A stretch of 5,346 bases of DNA from CANKJK01 sp964400405 (GTDB taxonomy: Bacteria > Acidobacteriota > Vicinamibacteria > Vicinamibacterales > UBA2999): positions 1 to 5,346 of the forward strand of contig CAYNUO010000136.1 in NCBI GenBank assembly GCA_964400405.1, given 5' to 3'. The position numbers were made by a program, and so were the translations under genes. The notes below the pieces were generated by a model. It saw only the letters and a list, made by a program, of their open reading frames with translations. It searched no databases and had not been told where the DNA came from. The stretch's first letter is position 1, and every line of letters begins with the position of its first letter. Below, one piece after another: positions 1 to 5,346 of this stretch.

Positions 1-137
1 GCAACCGCGTGCGGCTCAAGACGGTCTGCCGGAACCAGGACGGCGAGGAGGTGGCAACCGGGGAAGCCTGGGTCAAGCCTCCGAAGGAACGGATCGAGTA
101 CCCGGCGGTAAATGGGATCCACGCCGCGGCCGTCTGA
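1..137 (+). CDS. MaoC-like hydratase/dehydratase, C-terminal fragment (5' end outside window)
   Basis: The frame starting at base 3 is open to a TGA at 135-137 and gives 44 residues. The fragment begins NRVRLKTVCRNQDGEEV and continues with TGEAWVKPPKERIEY. A strand containing 'T-x-C-x-N-Q-x-G-x-x-V', then 'G-x-A-x-V-x-P-P-K', is the usual last part of the MaoC-type hot-dog fold, as in (R)-specific enoyl-CoA hydratases and related acyl-CoA dehydratases. These act on acyl-CoA or acyl-ACP thioesters in the cytoplasm. The catalytic Asp/His motif of the family lies nearer the N-terminus, so it is outside the window, and neither substrate nor activity can be judged. The gene converges on the SRPBCC gene at 237. 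The family call rests on a short C-terminal stretch, so other hot-dog proteins remain possible. Confidence 0.6.
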   Translation, partial: NRVRLKTVCRNQDGEEVATGEAWVKPPKERIEYPAVNGIHAAAV

Positions 138-202
138 CAGACGAAGAAAGAAGAAACGAAGAAAAGGGGCGGCCCTGGAACGGACGCCCACTTTTTGCGA
201 TG

Positions 203-229
203 GCGTGGTTGCGGGGCGCGCAACCACGC
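203..229. terminator. Convergent-gap hairpin, possible bidirectional terminator
   Basis: GCGTGGTTGCG (203-213) and CGCAACCACGC (219-229) form a perfect 11-bp stem with a 5-base loop. It lies between the stop of the plus-strand MaoC-like gene (137) and the stop of the minus-strand SRPBCC gene (237), where a shared terminator would be expected. No U-tract follows the stem on either strand; the T-run at 192-196 lies on the wrong side for minus-strand termination. It is therefore not a canonical intrinsic terminator, and it could instead be an mRNA-stabilising 3' hairpin. The rest of the gap is an A/G-rich tract (139-167, GAAGAA-like), which reads as a pyrimidine-rich tail on the minus strand. 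Confidence 0.4.
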
Positions 230-236
230 GTCCAGG

Positions 237-1226
237 CTACAGGGCCAGTTCGAGGACCTGGGCGTTGGCACCCTGTCTCTGGGCGAGCAGGGCATCGAGC
301 TTGTCGAAGGAGCCCGCCCACCCCGCCGTCATTCCAGCCCGACCTGCCGCGAACGCCTCGACTTCGGACGGCGTGACGTCTCCGAACGGTTCCCACTCAA
401 TCCTGACACGCGTGTGGTGCGGCCCGTCTGGAGTCAAGGTGACCTGGGTGCGCATGGACGCCGGCCACGTCGGCGCGTGCGGGTGATGGCTGAGCGCTTC
501 GTGCTCGTCGCGGAAGCTCTGGACATAGACGAGCCGGTCCGGGGGAGTGACCTCTTCGTAATCGACCCGGCCGTACATCGTGGTGCCCGTGCCGTTCGTC
601 ATGCGGAAGAAGCTGCTGCCACCCGTCCGAATATCAGCCCGGAGATACGCCATGGTGAAGCCCGTGGGCGGCAGCCAGGCGCTGACGTGCTCAGGGTGCG
701 TCCACATCTGGAAGAGTGTGTCGAGTGGGGCGTGGAACAGACGGGTGCTCACGAATACCCGTCGTTCGGAAGCCTCCTCCGTCAGGAACTCAGCCAGGCG
801 GTCCCACGTCGCCGTGCCTCCTGCCTGTTTGATGAAGCGCATCGCGTCTGCAGCGGCCTCGGGTGAAGACAACGACGAGGTCATTTCCATCGTTGTGCGC
901 CCATCAGCCTCGCTGAAGCGGACGGTGACGCGAAAGAGGGGCGGACGGTCCTCCGTGGCGCCATGGTCGTAGACGAGCGTCTTGCAGGGCTCAACGACCA
1001 GATACGTAGCGATATTCGGATAGTCCACGCCATCCGGCCCGTGCATGGTGTAGCGCCAACTGCCGCCTGCGCGCAGTTCTTTGCTGTGGGTCGTGACCGT
1101 GAAGCCCCGCGGTCCCCACCATTGCTCGATCTGCTCGAGAACCGTCCAGGCATCCCAGACCGTGCGGAGCGGCGCGTCGTACACGCGCGTGATTCGAATG
1201 TCGCTGGAACTACTTGCGGCGGCCAT
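237..1226 (-). CDS. Tandem two-domain SRPBCC (AHSA1-like) protein
   Basis: The protein has 329 residues and two copies of the activator-of-Hsp90 (AHSA1)/SRPBCC START-like fold, about twice a single-domain member. Domain 1 spans about 9-150: aromatic-rich VWDAWT at 23-28, QWWGPRGFT at 35-43, GGSWRYTMHGPDG at 54-66, and a closing helix TATWDRLAEFL at 138-148. Domain 2 spans about 157-316: a second APLDTLFQMWT at 166-176, WLPPTGFTM at 184-192, GGSSFFRM at 202-209, and the helix GWAGSFDKLDALL at 302-314. The fold encloses a hydrophobic cavity that binds small lipophilic ligands; the ligand here is unknown. The start at 1226 is chosen because AGGAGA lies 5 bases upstream (complement of 1232-1237), and the longer reading adds only an Arg/Pro-rich tail. 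The gene overlaps arsR by 17 bases, so the two are probably translationally coupled. Confidence 0.9.
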   Translation of the reverse strand: MAAASSSSDIRITRVYDAPLRTVWDAWTVLEQIEQWWGPRGFTVTTHSKELRAGGSWRYTMHGPDGVDYPNIATYLVVEPCKTLVYDHGATEDRPPLFRVTVRFSEADGRTTMEMTSSLSSPEAAADAMRFIKQAGGTATWDRLAEFLTEEASERRVFVSTRLFHAPLDTLFQMWTHPEHVSAWLPPTGFTMAYLRADIRTGGSSFFRMTNGTGTTMYGRVDYEEVTPPDRLVYVQSFRDEHEALSHHPHAPTWPASMRTQVTLTPDGPHHTRVRIEWEPFGDVTPSEVEAFAAGRAGMTAGWAGSFDKLDALLAQRQGANAQVLELAL

Positions 1227-1623
1227 GTCGTTCTCCTGATGACGAGGCGGCTCCAGCCGCCTTGGCAGGGGGGTCCGGTGCCGAGGCCTCGGCCGATGCC
1301 GGCACAACGGACTTCAGATACGCATCCAGGCGGTCGAGCTGGTTTTCCCACATCGCGCGGTACTGGTCGATCCAGTCGGCGGCGCAGGCCAGAGCCGCGG
1401 GCTCCAGCTTGCAGGGTCGCCGCTGGCCCTCCCGGCTCCGGGAGATGAGCCCGGCGCGCTCCAGCACCTTCAGGTGCTTTGTGATTGCGGGGCCGGACAG
1501 ATTGAAGGGATCAGCCAGTTCCTTGACCGGTGCCTCGCCCTCCGCGAGGCGGGCCAGGATCGCCCGGCGCGTCGGGTCGGCCAGGGCGGCGAAGACGGGT
1601 GAGAGGTCACTCTGCTGGAGCAC
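1210..1623 (-). CDS. ArsR-family winged-helix transcriptional repressor
   Basis: This is a 137-residue DNA-binding protein. The family opening is clear: MLQQSDLSPVFAALADPTRR, then the helix-turn-helix with recognition helix around 41-60 (NLSGPAITKHLKVLERAGLI) and a basic wing at 61-73. No metal-binding cysteine motif (ELCVCDL type) is present. With an SRPBCC partner downstream, this places it in the non-metal ArsR-SRPBCC class, whose members typically repress their own operon. Residues 107-137 form an Ala/Ser/Pro-rich tail whose codons also carry the ribosome site of the next gene. The start is GTG at 1621-1623. An in-frame TAA lies 12 bases before it, so no earlier start is possible. There is no Shine-Dalgarno sequence, and the predicted promoter suggests a leaderless mRNA. 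The inducer is unknown. Confidence 0.93.
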   Translation of the reverse strand: MLQQSDLSPVFAALADPTRRAILARLAEGEAPVKELADPFNLSGPAITKHLKVLERAGLISRSREGQRRPCKLEPAALACAADWIDQYRAMWENQLDRLDAYLKSVVPASAEASAPDPPAKAAGAASSSGERHGRRK

Positions 1624-1629
1624 GTTTAT

Positions 1630-1658
1630 AAATTACCTGATGGTTAAGTAACCATCAA
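1630..1658 (-). promoter_or_regulatory. Putative promoter of the arsR-SRPBCC operon
   Basis: On the minus strand TTGATG (complement of 1653-1658, 4 of 6 matches to the -35 consensus) is followed after 17 bases by TAATTT (complement of 1630-1635, 3 of 6). Transcription would begin near base 1623, the first base of the GTG start codon. An alternative -10, TATAAA (1625-1630, 5 of 6), has a poorer -35 and would place the transcript start inside the coding region, which is hard to reconcile with the only available start codon. The spacer is almost filled by the palindrome at 1638-1657. Confidence 0.5.
1638..1657. promoter_or_regulatory. Palindromic operator for the ArsR-type repressor
   Basis: TGATGGTTA (1638-1646) and TAACCATCA (1649-1657) are perfect 9-base inverted arms around a 2-base AG centre. 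The site lies between the putative -10 and -35 and overlaps the -35, so a bound dimer would block RNA polymerase. ArsR-family dimers bind AT-rich inverted repeats of about this size near their own promoters. Binding by the protein encoded at 1210-1623 is inferred from position and symmetry. Confidence 0.7.
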
Positions 1659-1690
1659 GCGAAATACATTGACGGCGGGCCTGGGCACCG

Positions 1691-1774
1691 TTGCCCTTCC
1701 GCCGCTCAATCGAGCGGTGCGCATAGTGATCCGAGTTAACAGTGGGGGGACGGGGACACCCGCCGTGCGGGTGT
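1691..1774. repeat. Gene-free spacer with stem-loops, possibly REP-like
   Basis: Between the arsR promoter and the tRNA terminator (1659-1787) I find no convincing gene. Two hairpins stand out. CCGCTC/GAGCGG (1702-1707 and 1712-1717) has a 4-base loop. ACACCCGC/GCGGGTGT (1756-1763 and 1767-1774) has a 3-base loop. The second is preceded by a G-rich run, GTGGGGGGACGGGGACAC, which resembles short extragenic repeats seen in some high-GC genomes. Whether it is repeated elsewhere in this genome cannot be told from one window. Confidence 0.3.
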
Positions 1775-1787
1775 TGGGCAAAATGAC

Positions 1788-1820
1788 AAACGGGTTACAG
1801 AGATTCTCTGTAACCCGTTT
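1788..1820 (-). terminator. Intrinsic terminator downstream of tRNA-fMet
   Basis: A 33-base perfect palindrome has 16-base arms (1788-1803 and 1805-1820) around one central base; in RNA it would fold as about 15 bp with a 3-base loop. Read on the minus strand, the stem ends in GTTTT followed by GTCATTTT, a moderate U-rich tail. It starts 9 bases after the tRNA CCA end. The arms also end in TTT on the plus strand, so it could work both ways, but no plus-strand gene needs it. Confidence 0.7.
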
Positions 1821-1828
1821 AAAACATG

Positions 1829-1905
<77 letters not shown>

Positions 1906-1938
1906 TCAGGAAAAACTACTGTAACACACCCGGCTCGA

Positions 1939-2640
1939 CTACTTCTTCGCTGCCGCCAGCTTTGCCGGCGGTTCCACGTAGAAGCCCGCGTTCGGCTTCA
2001 CCTCCGTCAGCGTCAGATCCACCGTGCGGTCGCCCTGCTTCTCGATGATCCGGAACGGGAACTTCATGCCGTCCACGTCACGGTAGTCGTCGTAGGTGAC
2101 GACGAGCGGCGCGCTGCCGTCGGCCGGCAGCGTCTCGACGCGCGCCACCAGGCTGGCGTCGTTCAGCGTGGCCTTGATGCGTCCGCTTGCCACAGTGAGA
2201 GTGACAGTCGTCACGGGCTTGCCGCCCGGACCCGGCTCATCCGCGACCGCGACCTTCGACTCCGGCATCTGCGCGTACTTGAAGATGCCGTGCGGCGTCA
2301 TCGCGATCGCCGTCTCGTACTGCGCGGCCACGGCCGGCACGGCGGTCGGGTTCTTTCCGTCGGTCACCACCCAGCCGATGCCGTTGGCGAGCGACGTCAC
2401 GACGCGCTTTGGCTTCGTCGCCTTCTGGATGTCCACCTGCCGGGTGCCAAATCCGTAGTTGATGGACACGGTGTAGCGGGCATCCCCGGCCGTGCCGACG
2501 TAGACCAGGGACGCGACGTTGGGGGAGTTGAGTGACATGAGTCCCTGGAGGAACTTCTTGTTCCCGAAGGGGTTCTGGGCCGCCGCGAGTGACGGCAGTG
2601 CGGTGAGCGCGAGGACAGCGGCGAACAGGCGAAGCGTCAT
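1939..2640 (-). CDS. Exported protein of unknown function, paralog A
   Basis: The protein has 233 residues. Residues 1-21 are a Sec signal peptide (MTLRLFAAVLALTALPSLAAA, cleavage likely before Q22), so the mature protein is periplasmic or outer-membrane-associated. The rest looks rich in beta strands: INYG at 60-63, AMTPHGIFK at 113-121, YRDVD at 186-190, FPFRI at 194-198 and LTLTEVKPN at 209-217. The same landmarks occur in order in the protein encoded just upstream (2656-3480), so the two are diverged tandem paralogs. The strand-rich 'YRDxDGxxFPxRI...LTEVKPN' ending recalls LolA/LppX-like lipoprotein-sorting folds and a domain I have seen in Acidobacterial exported proteins, but I cannot name the family. 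The start is supported by AAGGAG 5 bases upstream (complement of 2646-2651). It is the last protein gene of the operon. Confidence 0.85.
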   Translation of the reverse strand: MTLRLFAAVLALTALPSLAAAQNPFGNKKFLQGLMSLNSPNVASLVYVGTAGDARYTVSINYGFGTRQVDIQKATKPKRVVTSLANGIGWVVTDGKNPTAVPAVAAQYETAIAMTPHGIFKYAQMPESKVAVADEPGPGGKPVTTVTLTVASGRIKATLNDASLVARVETLPADGSAPLVVTYDDYRDVDGMKFPFRIIEKQGDRTVDLTLTEVKPNAGFYVEPPAKLAAAKK

Positions 2641-2655
2641 CAGGTCTCCTTGGAT

Positions 2656-3480
2656 CTACTTTCTGGCGTGTGCGCGTTCAACGGAGGCGGGCACTTCGAC
2701 CGTGACCCCCTGATTGAGCACGACCTCGGTGAGGCCGATGTCCAGGATGACCGCGCCGTCCACCTTCTGGACGATGCGCGACGGGAACGGGATGCCGCCG
2801 TAGGCCATCGCCGACGCCGCGCCGCCCGGAGGCGGACCCACCGGCGGCGTAAGGGTGTCGTAGTCCCTGTAGCCGCTGTAGAGGAACTCCACCACGTCCT
2901 TGCCCGGCGACCCGTCGCCGGCCAGCGTGTGCACGCGCGTGATCATGCCCTTGTCGTCGAAGTAGGCCTTCAGCCGGGCCTTGCCGACGGGGATGGTCAT
3001 GGTCGTCGTCCGTCTGCCGTCCAGCATCTCGTCTGCCATCACCCGCTTGTTGCCCGCGTCCTGTGCGGCCTTCATCACGCCCTGCGGCGTCATGGCGATC
3101 AGGCGCACGCGTTCGGCGACCGTGTTGGGCCTCGCGACGAGCTTCTTCTCGACGACGTCCCAGGCCTTGCCCTCCGCCAGATACTGGCCGAGGTGTCGCG
3201 GCTTTCCGGCCTGGTCGACCTCGACGGCGAGCATCTCCATGCCGTAGTTGATCGCGACGCGGAAGTAGGAGACAGGCTGCAGCGTGTTGCCCGAGATGAT
3301 CGCCGTGCCCAGCCCGCTGTAGACCACTGACGCGGTGTTCAACGCGTTGAGGCCGGTGAGCGCCTGGACGAACTTTGCGTTCGGATTGGGCGCCGTGGCA
3401 GGCGCCTGCGCCAGGGCGGTGCCGGCGATGCCGGCCAGAACCGCCACGAGAACGGGCACGGCACAGAGACGGATTCGCAT
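2656..3480 (-). CDS. Exported protein of unknown function, paralog B
   Basis: The protein has 274 residues. The signal peptide is about residues 1-24 (MRIRLCAVPVLVAVLAGIAG, then TALA before Q25). The mature part shares with the downstream paralog NxKFxQxLxxLN (34-45), INYG (77-80), AMTPQGVMK (129-137), YRDYD (204-208), FPSRI (232-236) and a final LTEVVLNQG (250-258). It differs by an insert at about 209-228, rich in Pro, Gly and Ala (TPPVGPPPGGAASAMAYGG), and by a longer middle region. No catalytic motif is recognisable. The start at 3480 is preferred over a longer reading because GGGAG lies 4 bases upstream and the signal peptide starts there; the extra 18 residues of the longer form would overlap the hydrolase gene. 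It sits 11 bases after the hydrolase stop and 15 bases before paralog A, implying one mRNA. Confidence 0.86.
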   Translation of the reverse strand: MRIRLCAVPVLVAVLAGIAGTALAQAPATAPNPNAKFVQALTGLNALNTASVVYSGLGTAIISGNTLQPVSYFRVAINYGMEMLAVEVDQAGKPRHLGQYLAEGKAWDVVEKKLVARPNTVAERVRLIAMTPQGVMKAAQDAGNKRVMADEMLDGRRTTTMTIPVGKARLKAYFDDKGMITRVHTLAGDGSPGKDVVEFLYSGYRDYDTLTPPVGPPPGGAASAMAYGGIPFPSRIVQKVDGAVILDIGLTEVVLNQGVTVEVPASVERAHARK

Positions 3481-3491
3481 TGGACTCCCGG

Positions 3492-4376
<885 letters not shown>

Positions 4377-4396
4377 GGGCGATCCTCCAGGGGCGG

Positions 4397-4402
4397 ATTA
4401 TA
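4397..4402 (-). promoter_or_regulatory. Candidate -10 box for the yghX operon
   Basis: The 46-base gap between the ftsB-like stop and the hydrolase start contains a perfect TATAAT on the minus strand. It would give a leader of about 14 bases that includes the GGAGG site (4384-4388). No good -35 is present: the best 17-base spacing gives TAATGA. The box is flanked by GGCGG (4392-4396) and CCGCC (4404-4408), a 5-bp stem that puts TATAAT in the loop. Read-through from the ftsB-like gene is the alternative. Confidence 0.35.
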
Positions 4403-4422
4403 GCCGCCGGAGGTCGCCGTCA

Positions 4423-4818
4423 TTACTGCGGGGCGGGGCCCTGGACGTCTTTGATGATGAAGAGCTTCTCGCCGGGCCGGATGAGGCCGAGCTCGCGGCG
4501 GGCGATCTCCTCGATCGCCGACGGATCCTCGCGGAGCCGGCGGGCCTCTTCGCGGAGCCGGGCGTTCTCGGACTTGGCCTGGCCGAGCGCCTGTTCGAGC
4601 GCGCGATACTGCCGGCGCGCCTTCAGCATGGCCATCAGCCCCTTGTCGCCGACGATGGCGTCGACCGCCACGACCGCGGCCACCAGGACGAACAGCGCCG
4701 GAAGCGCACGTTTCCCGATGCGGCGGGCGAAGGCCGTCAATGCGGCTGATGGGTCCGAAATGGGCGTCGTCACACGGGTCCGAAGGGTCACGATAACGCG
4801 TCGCGGATCGAAGTACAA
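4423..4818 (-). CDS. ftsB: Septum formation initiator, FtsB/DivIC-like
   Basis: The longest reading has 131 residues. A single membrane segment lies at about 38-56 (RALPALFVLVAAVVAVDAIV region), followed by a charged heptad-like coiled coil at about 64-97 (LKARRQYRALEQALGQ, then SENARLREEARRLRE). The typical FtsB/DivIC ending is DPSAIEEIARRELGLIRPGE (98-117). These bitopic proteins join FtsL and FtsQ (DivIB) in the divisome, with the coiled coil outside the cytoplasmic membrane. The start is uncertain. The longest frame opens with TTG at 4816-4818, inside a repeat, with no ribosome site. GTG at 4789-4791 or 4771-4773 are alternatives, also without clear Shine-Dalgarno sequences, and would give 122 or 116 residues. 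The cytoplasmic N-terminus would be 22-37 residues, longer than in short enterobacterial FtsB. It precedes the yghX operon by 46 bases. Confidence 0.85.
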   Translation of the reverse strand: MYFDPRRVIVTLRTRVTTPISDPSAALTAFARRIGKRALPALFVLVAAVVAVDAIVGDKGLMAMLKARRQYRALEQALGQAKSENARLREEARRLREDPSAIEEIARRELGLIRPGEKLFIIKDVQGPAPQ

Positions 4819-4843
4819 GTGCTAAGTACCGCGATTCGATCCG
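4804..4843. repeat. Inverted repeat in the ftsB leader or start region
   Basis: CGGATCGAA (4804-4812) and TTCGATCCG (4835-4843) are perfect 9-base inverted arms. Inside them GTAC at 4813-4816 can pair with GTAC at 4826-4829, extending the stem to 13 bp with a one-sided 5-base bulge (4830-4834) and a 9-base loop. The TTG proposed as the longest ftsB start falls in this structure (4816 in the stem, 4817-4818 in the loop). Confidence 0.5.
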
Positions 4844-4885
4844 AAGTACAAGTCCAAAGTACCAAGCCGGCGTGAAAAGTACAAG
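4811..4885. repeat. 33-base-period direct repeats with GTAC cores
   Basis: AAGTACAAG occurs at 4811, 4844 and 4877, exactly 33 bases apart, and AAGTACC at 4824 and 4857, also 33 apart. The five GTAC cores therefore alternate at 13 and 20 bases. The first 20 bases of units 1 (4811-4843) and 2 (4844-4876) differ at only two positions, while their last 13 bases are unrelated. The array fills the divergent space between the ftsB-like gene and cutA, so it could hold control sites for both, or be a remnant of an extragenic repeat. Confidence 0.75.
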
Positions 4886-4896
4886 GCCATCCCTCC

Positions 4897-5229
4897 ATGA
4901 CTGACGCTCTCATCGTGCTCACGACCCTGCCGGCGGATCTCGATGCGCCTGTCTGGGCCCATCGTCTCGTCGAGGCGCGGATCGCTGCGTGCGCCAGCGT
5001 GCTGCCGCCGATCCGGTCAGTGTACCGGTGGAAGGACGATGCGGGGCAGGAAACGATCGAAGAGGCCGTCGAGCAGCAGGTCATGATCAAAACGACTGCT
5101 GCGCGTCTGGACGATCTGAAAACGTGGTTAGGCGCGAACCACCCGTACGATGTGCCGGAACTGCTCGTGCTGCCGGTGGCCGACGGCGGCAGCGCCTACC
5201 TGGCGTGGCTCAGGGCGTCGGTGGGGTAG
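4897..5229 (+). CDS. cutA: CutA1 divalent-ion tolerance protein
   Basis: The protein has 110 residues, normal CutA1 length. Visible family motifs are ARIAACASVLPPIRS at 27-41 with the conserved Cys (C32), VYRWKDD at 42-48, MIKTT at 63-67, HPYDVPELL at 82-90 and YLAWL at 101-105. CutA1 is a very stable cytoplasmic trimer with a ferredoxin-like fold, related in shape to PII signalling proteins. It was named from copper-tolerance mutants in E. coli, but its real role is still unclear. The ATG at 4897 gives a standard N-terminus (TDALIVLTT). No good Shine-Dalgarno lies before it; the preceding bases are CCATCCCTCC, and AAGG (4883-4886) is 10 bases away. The repeat array at 4811-4885 forms its upstream region, and its last 20 bases overlap the convergent gene. 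Confidence 0.95.
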   Translation: MTDALIVLTTLPADLDAPVWAHRLVEARIAACASVLPPIRSVYRWKDDAGQETIEEAVEQQVMIKTTAARLDDLKTWLGANHPYDVPELLVLPVADGGSAYLAWLRASVG

Positions 5230-5346
5230 ACGCCGAACGGTTGCGCCACCACGCGATGAACGGCGGGATCAGCGAGGCGAGAATCACGCCCGCGACCAGA
5301 TAGTGGATCTGCTGTTCGATGTTGGGGACGACGCTGCCGAGCCAGT
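5210..5346 (-). CDS. DedA/VTT-family membrane protein, C-terminal fragment (5' end outside window)
   Basis: The minus-strand frame is open from the window edge to a TGA (complement of 5210-5212) and gives 44 residues. It starts WLGSVVPNIEQQIHYLVAG, continues VILASLIPPFIAWWRNRS and ends in a short Pro/Thr tail. A 'lGxxxP-x-I-(E)' turn, one last hydrophobic helix (about 16-34) and a basic cytoplasmic end match the C-terminus of DedA/VTT-type membrane proteins, several of which act as lipid (undecaprenyl-phosphate or phospholipid) flippases. Only the end is visible, so the family is likely but the role is open. Its 3' end overlaps cutA by 20 bases in opposite orientation. Confidence 0.6.
   Translation of the reverse strand, partial: WLGSVVPNIEQQIHYLVAGVILASLIPPFIAWWRNRSASTPPTP

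Noticed and set aside
195..866. Plus-strand ORF of 223 residues antisense to the SRPBCC gene
   Set aside because: Arg/Val/Ala-rich composition with no motif, and it mirrors a well-supported gene; long antisense frames are expected at this GC content.
881..1351. Minus-strand ORF of 156 residues in another frame of the arsR-SRPBCC junction
   Set aside because: It is a frame-shifted reading of the SRPBCC N-terminus, which is intact in its own frame, so there is no sign of a real frameshift.
1669..1697. TTGACG at 1669-1674 as a plus-strand -35
   Set aside because: No -10-like hexamer follows at a usable spacing, and no plus-strand gene lies downstream.
1906..1938. Possible tRNA promoter (TACAGT on the minus strand)
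   Set aside because: The -10-like match has no acceptable -35 at 16-18 bases, so I could not support it over cotranscription with the upstream operon.
2650..3330. Plus-strand ORF of 226 residues antisense to paralog B
   Set aside because: His/Arg/Val-rich low-quality frame with no motif or ribosome site; it shadows a gene with a signal peptide.
4811..4885. The phased repeats as a CRISPR array
   Set aside because: Repeats are only about 20 bases with 13-base spacers, just two to three units, and no cas gene is near.

Overview
The window is GC-rich, densely packed bacterial chromosome. The proteins carry Sec- and Tat-type export signals, and there is an FtsB/DivIC-type division protein, a CutA1, an initiator tRNA and an ArsR-SRPBCC pair. 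This fits a high-GC Gram-negative bacterium. The pair of exported proteins with YRDxD and FPxRI motifs resembles sequences I associate with Acidobacteriota (Vicinamibacteria-like), but that placement is an inference. I see no transposase, integrase, CRISPR array or phage gene.

Layout. Bases 1-137 hold the 3' end of a plus-strand MaoC-like hydratase gene. A 99-base convergent gap with a strong hairpin follows. Then comes a minus-strand two-gene operon: an ArsR-type repressor (1210-1623) overlapping a two-domain AHSA1/SRPBCC protein (237-1226). A perfect 9+9 palindrome sits inside a plausible promoter just upstream of the repressor, and the transcript looks leaderless. Bases 1659-1787 hold no gene, only several hairpins. 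Bases 1788-1905 hold a terminator and an initiator tRNA-Met, both on the minus strand.

Bases 1939-4376 form a tight minus-strand operon: a YghX-type dienelactone hydrolase family protein with a twin-arginine motif, followed 11 and 15 bases later by two related exported proteins of unknown function. The exported enzyme and its two paralogous partners look like one periplasmic unit, and this is the most unusual gene grouping here. Upstream lies an FtsB/DivIC-like protein (4423-4818).

The divergent gap between ftsB and cutA holds five GTAC cores with strict 13/20-base alternation (33-base period) and an inverted repeat. cutA (4897-5229, plus) overlaps by 20 bases the 3' end of a minus-strand gene that leaves the window and reads like the C-terminus of a DedA/VTT membrane protein.

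Most genes are ordinary families. The points worth a second look are the ArsR operator and leaderless start, the tandem SRPBCC fusion, the hydrolase-paralog operon and the GTAC repeat region.
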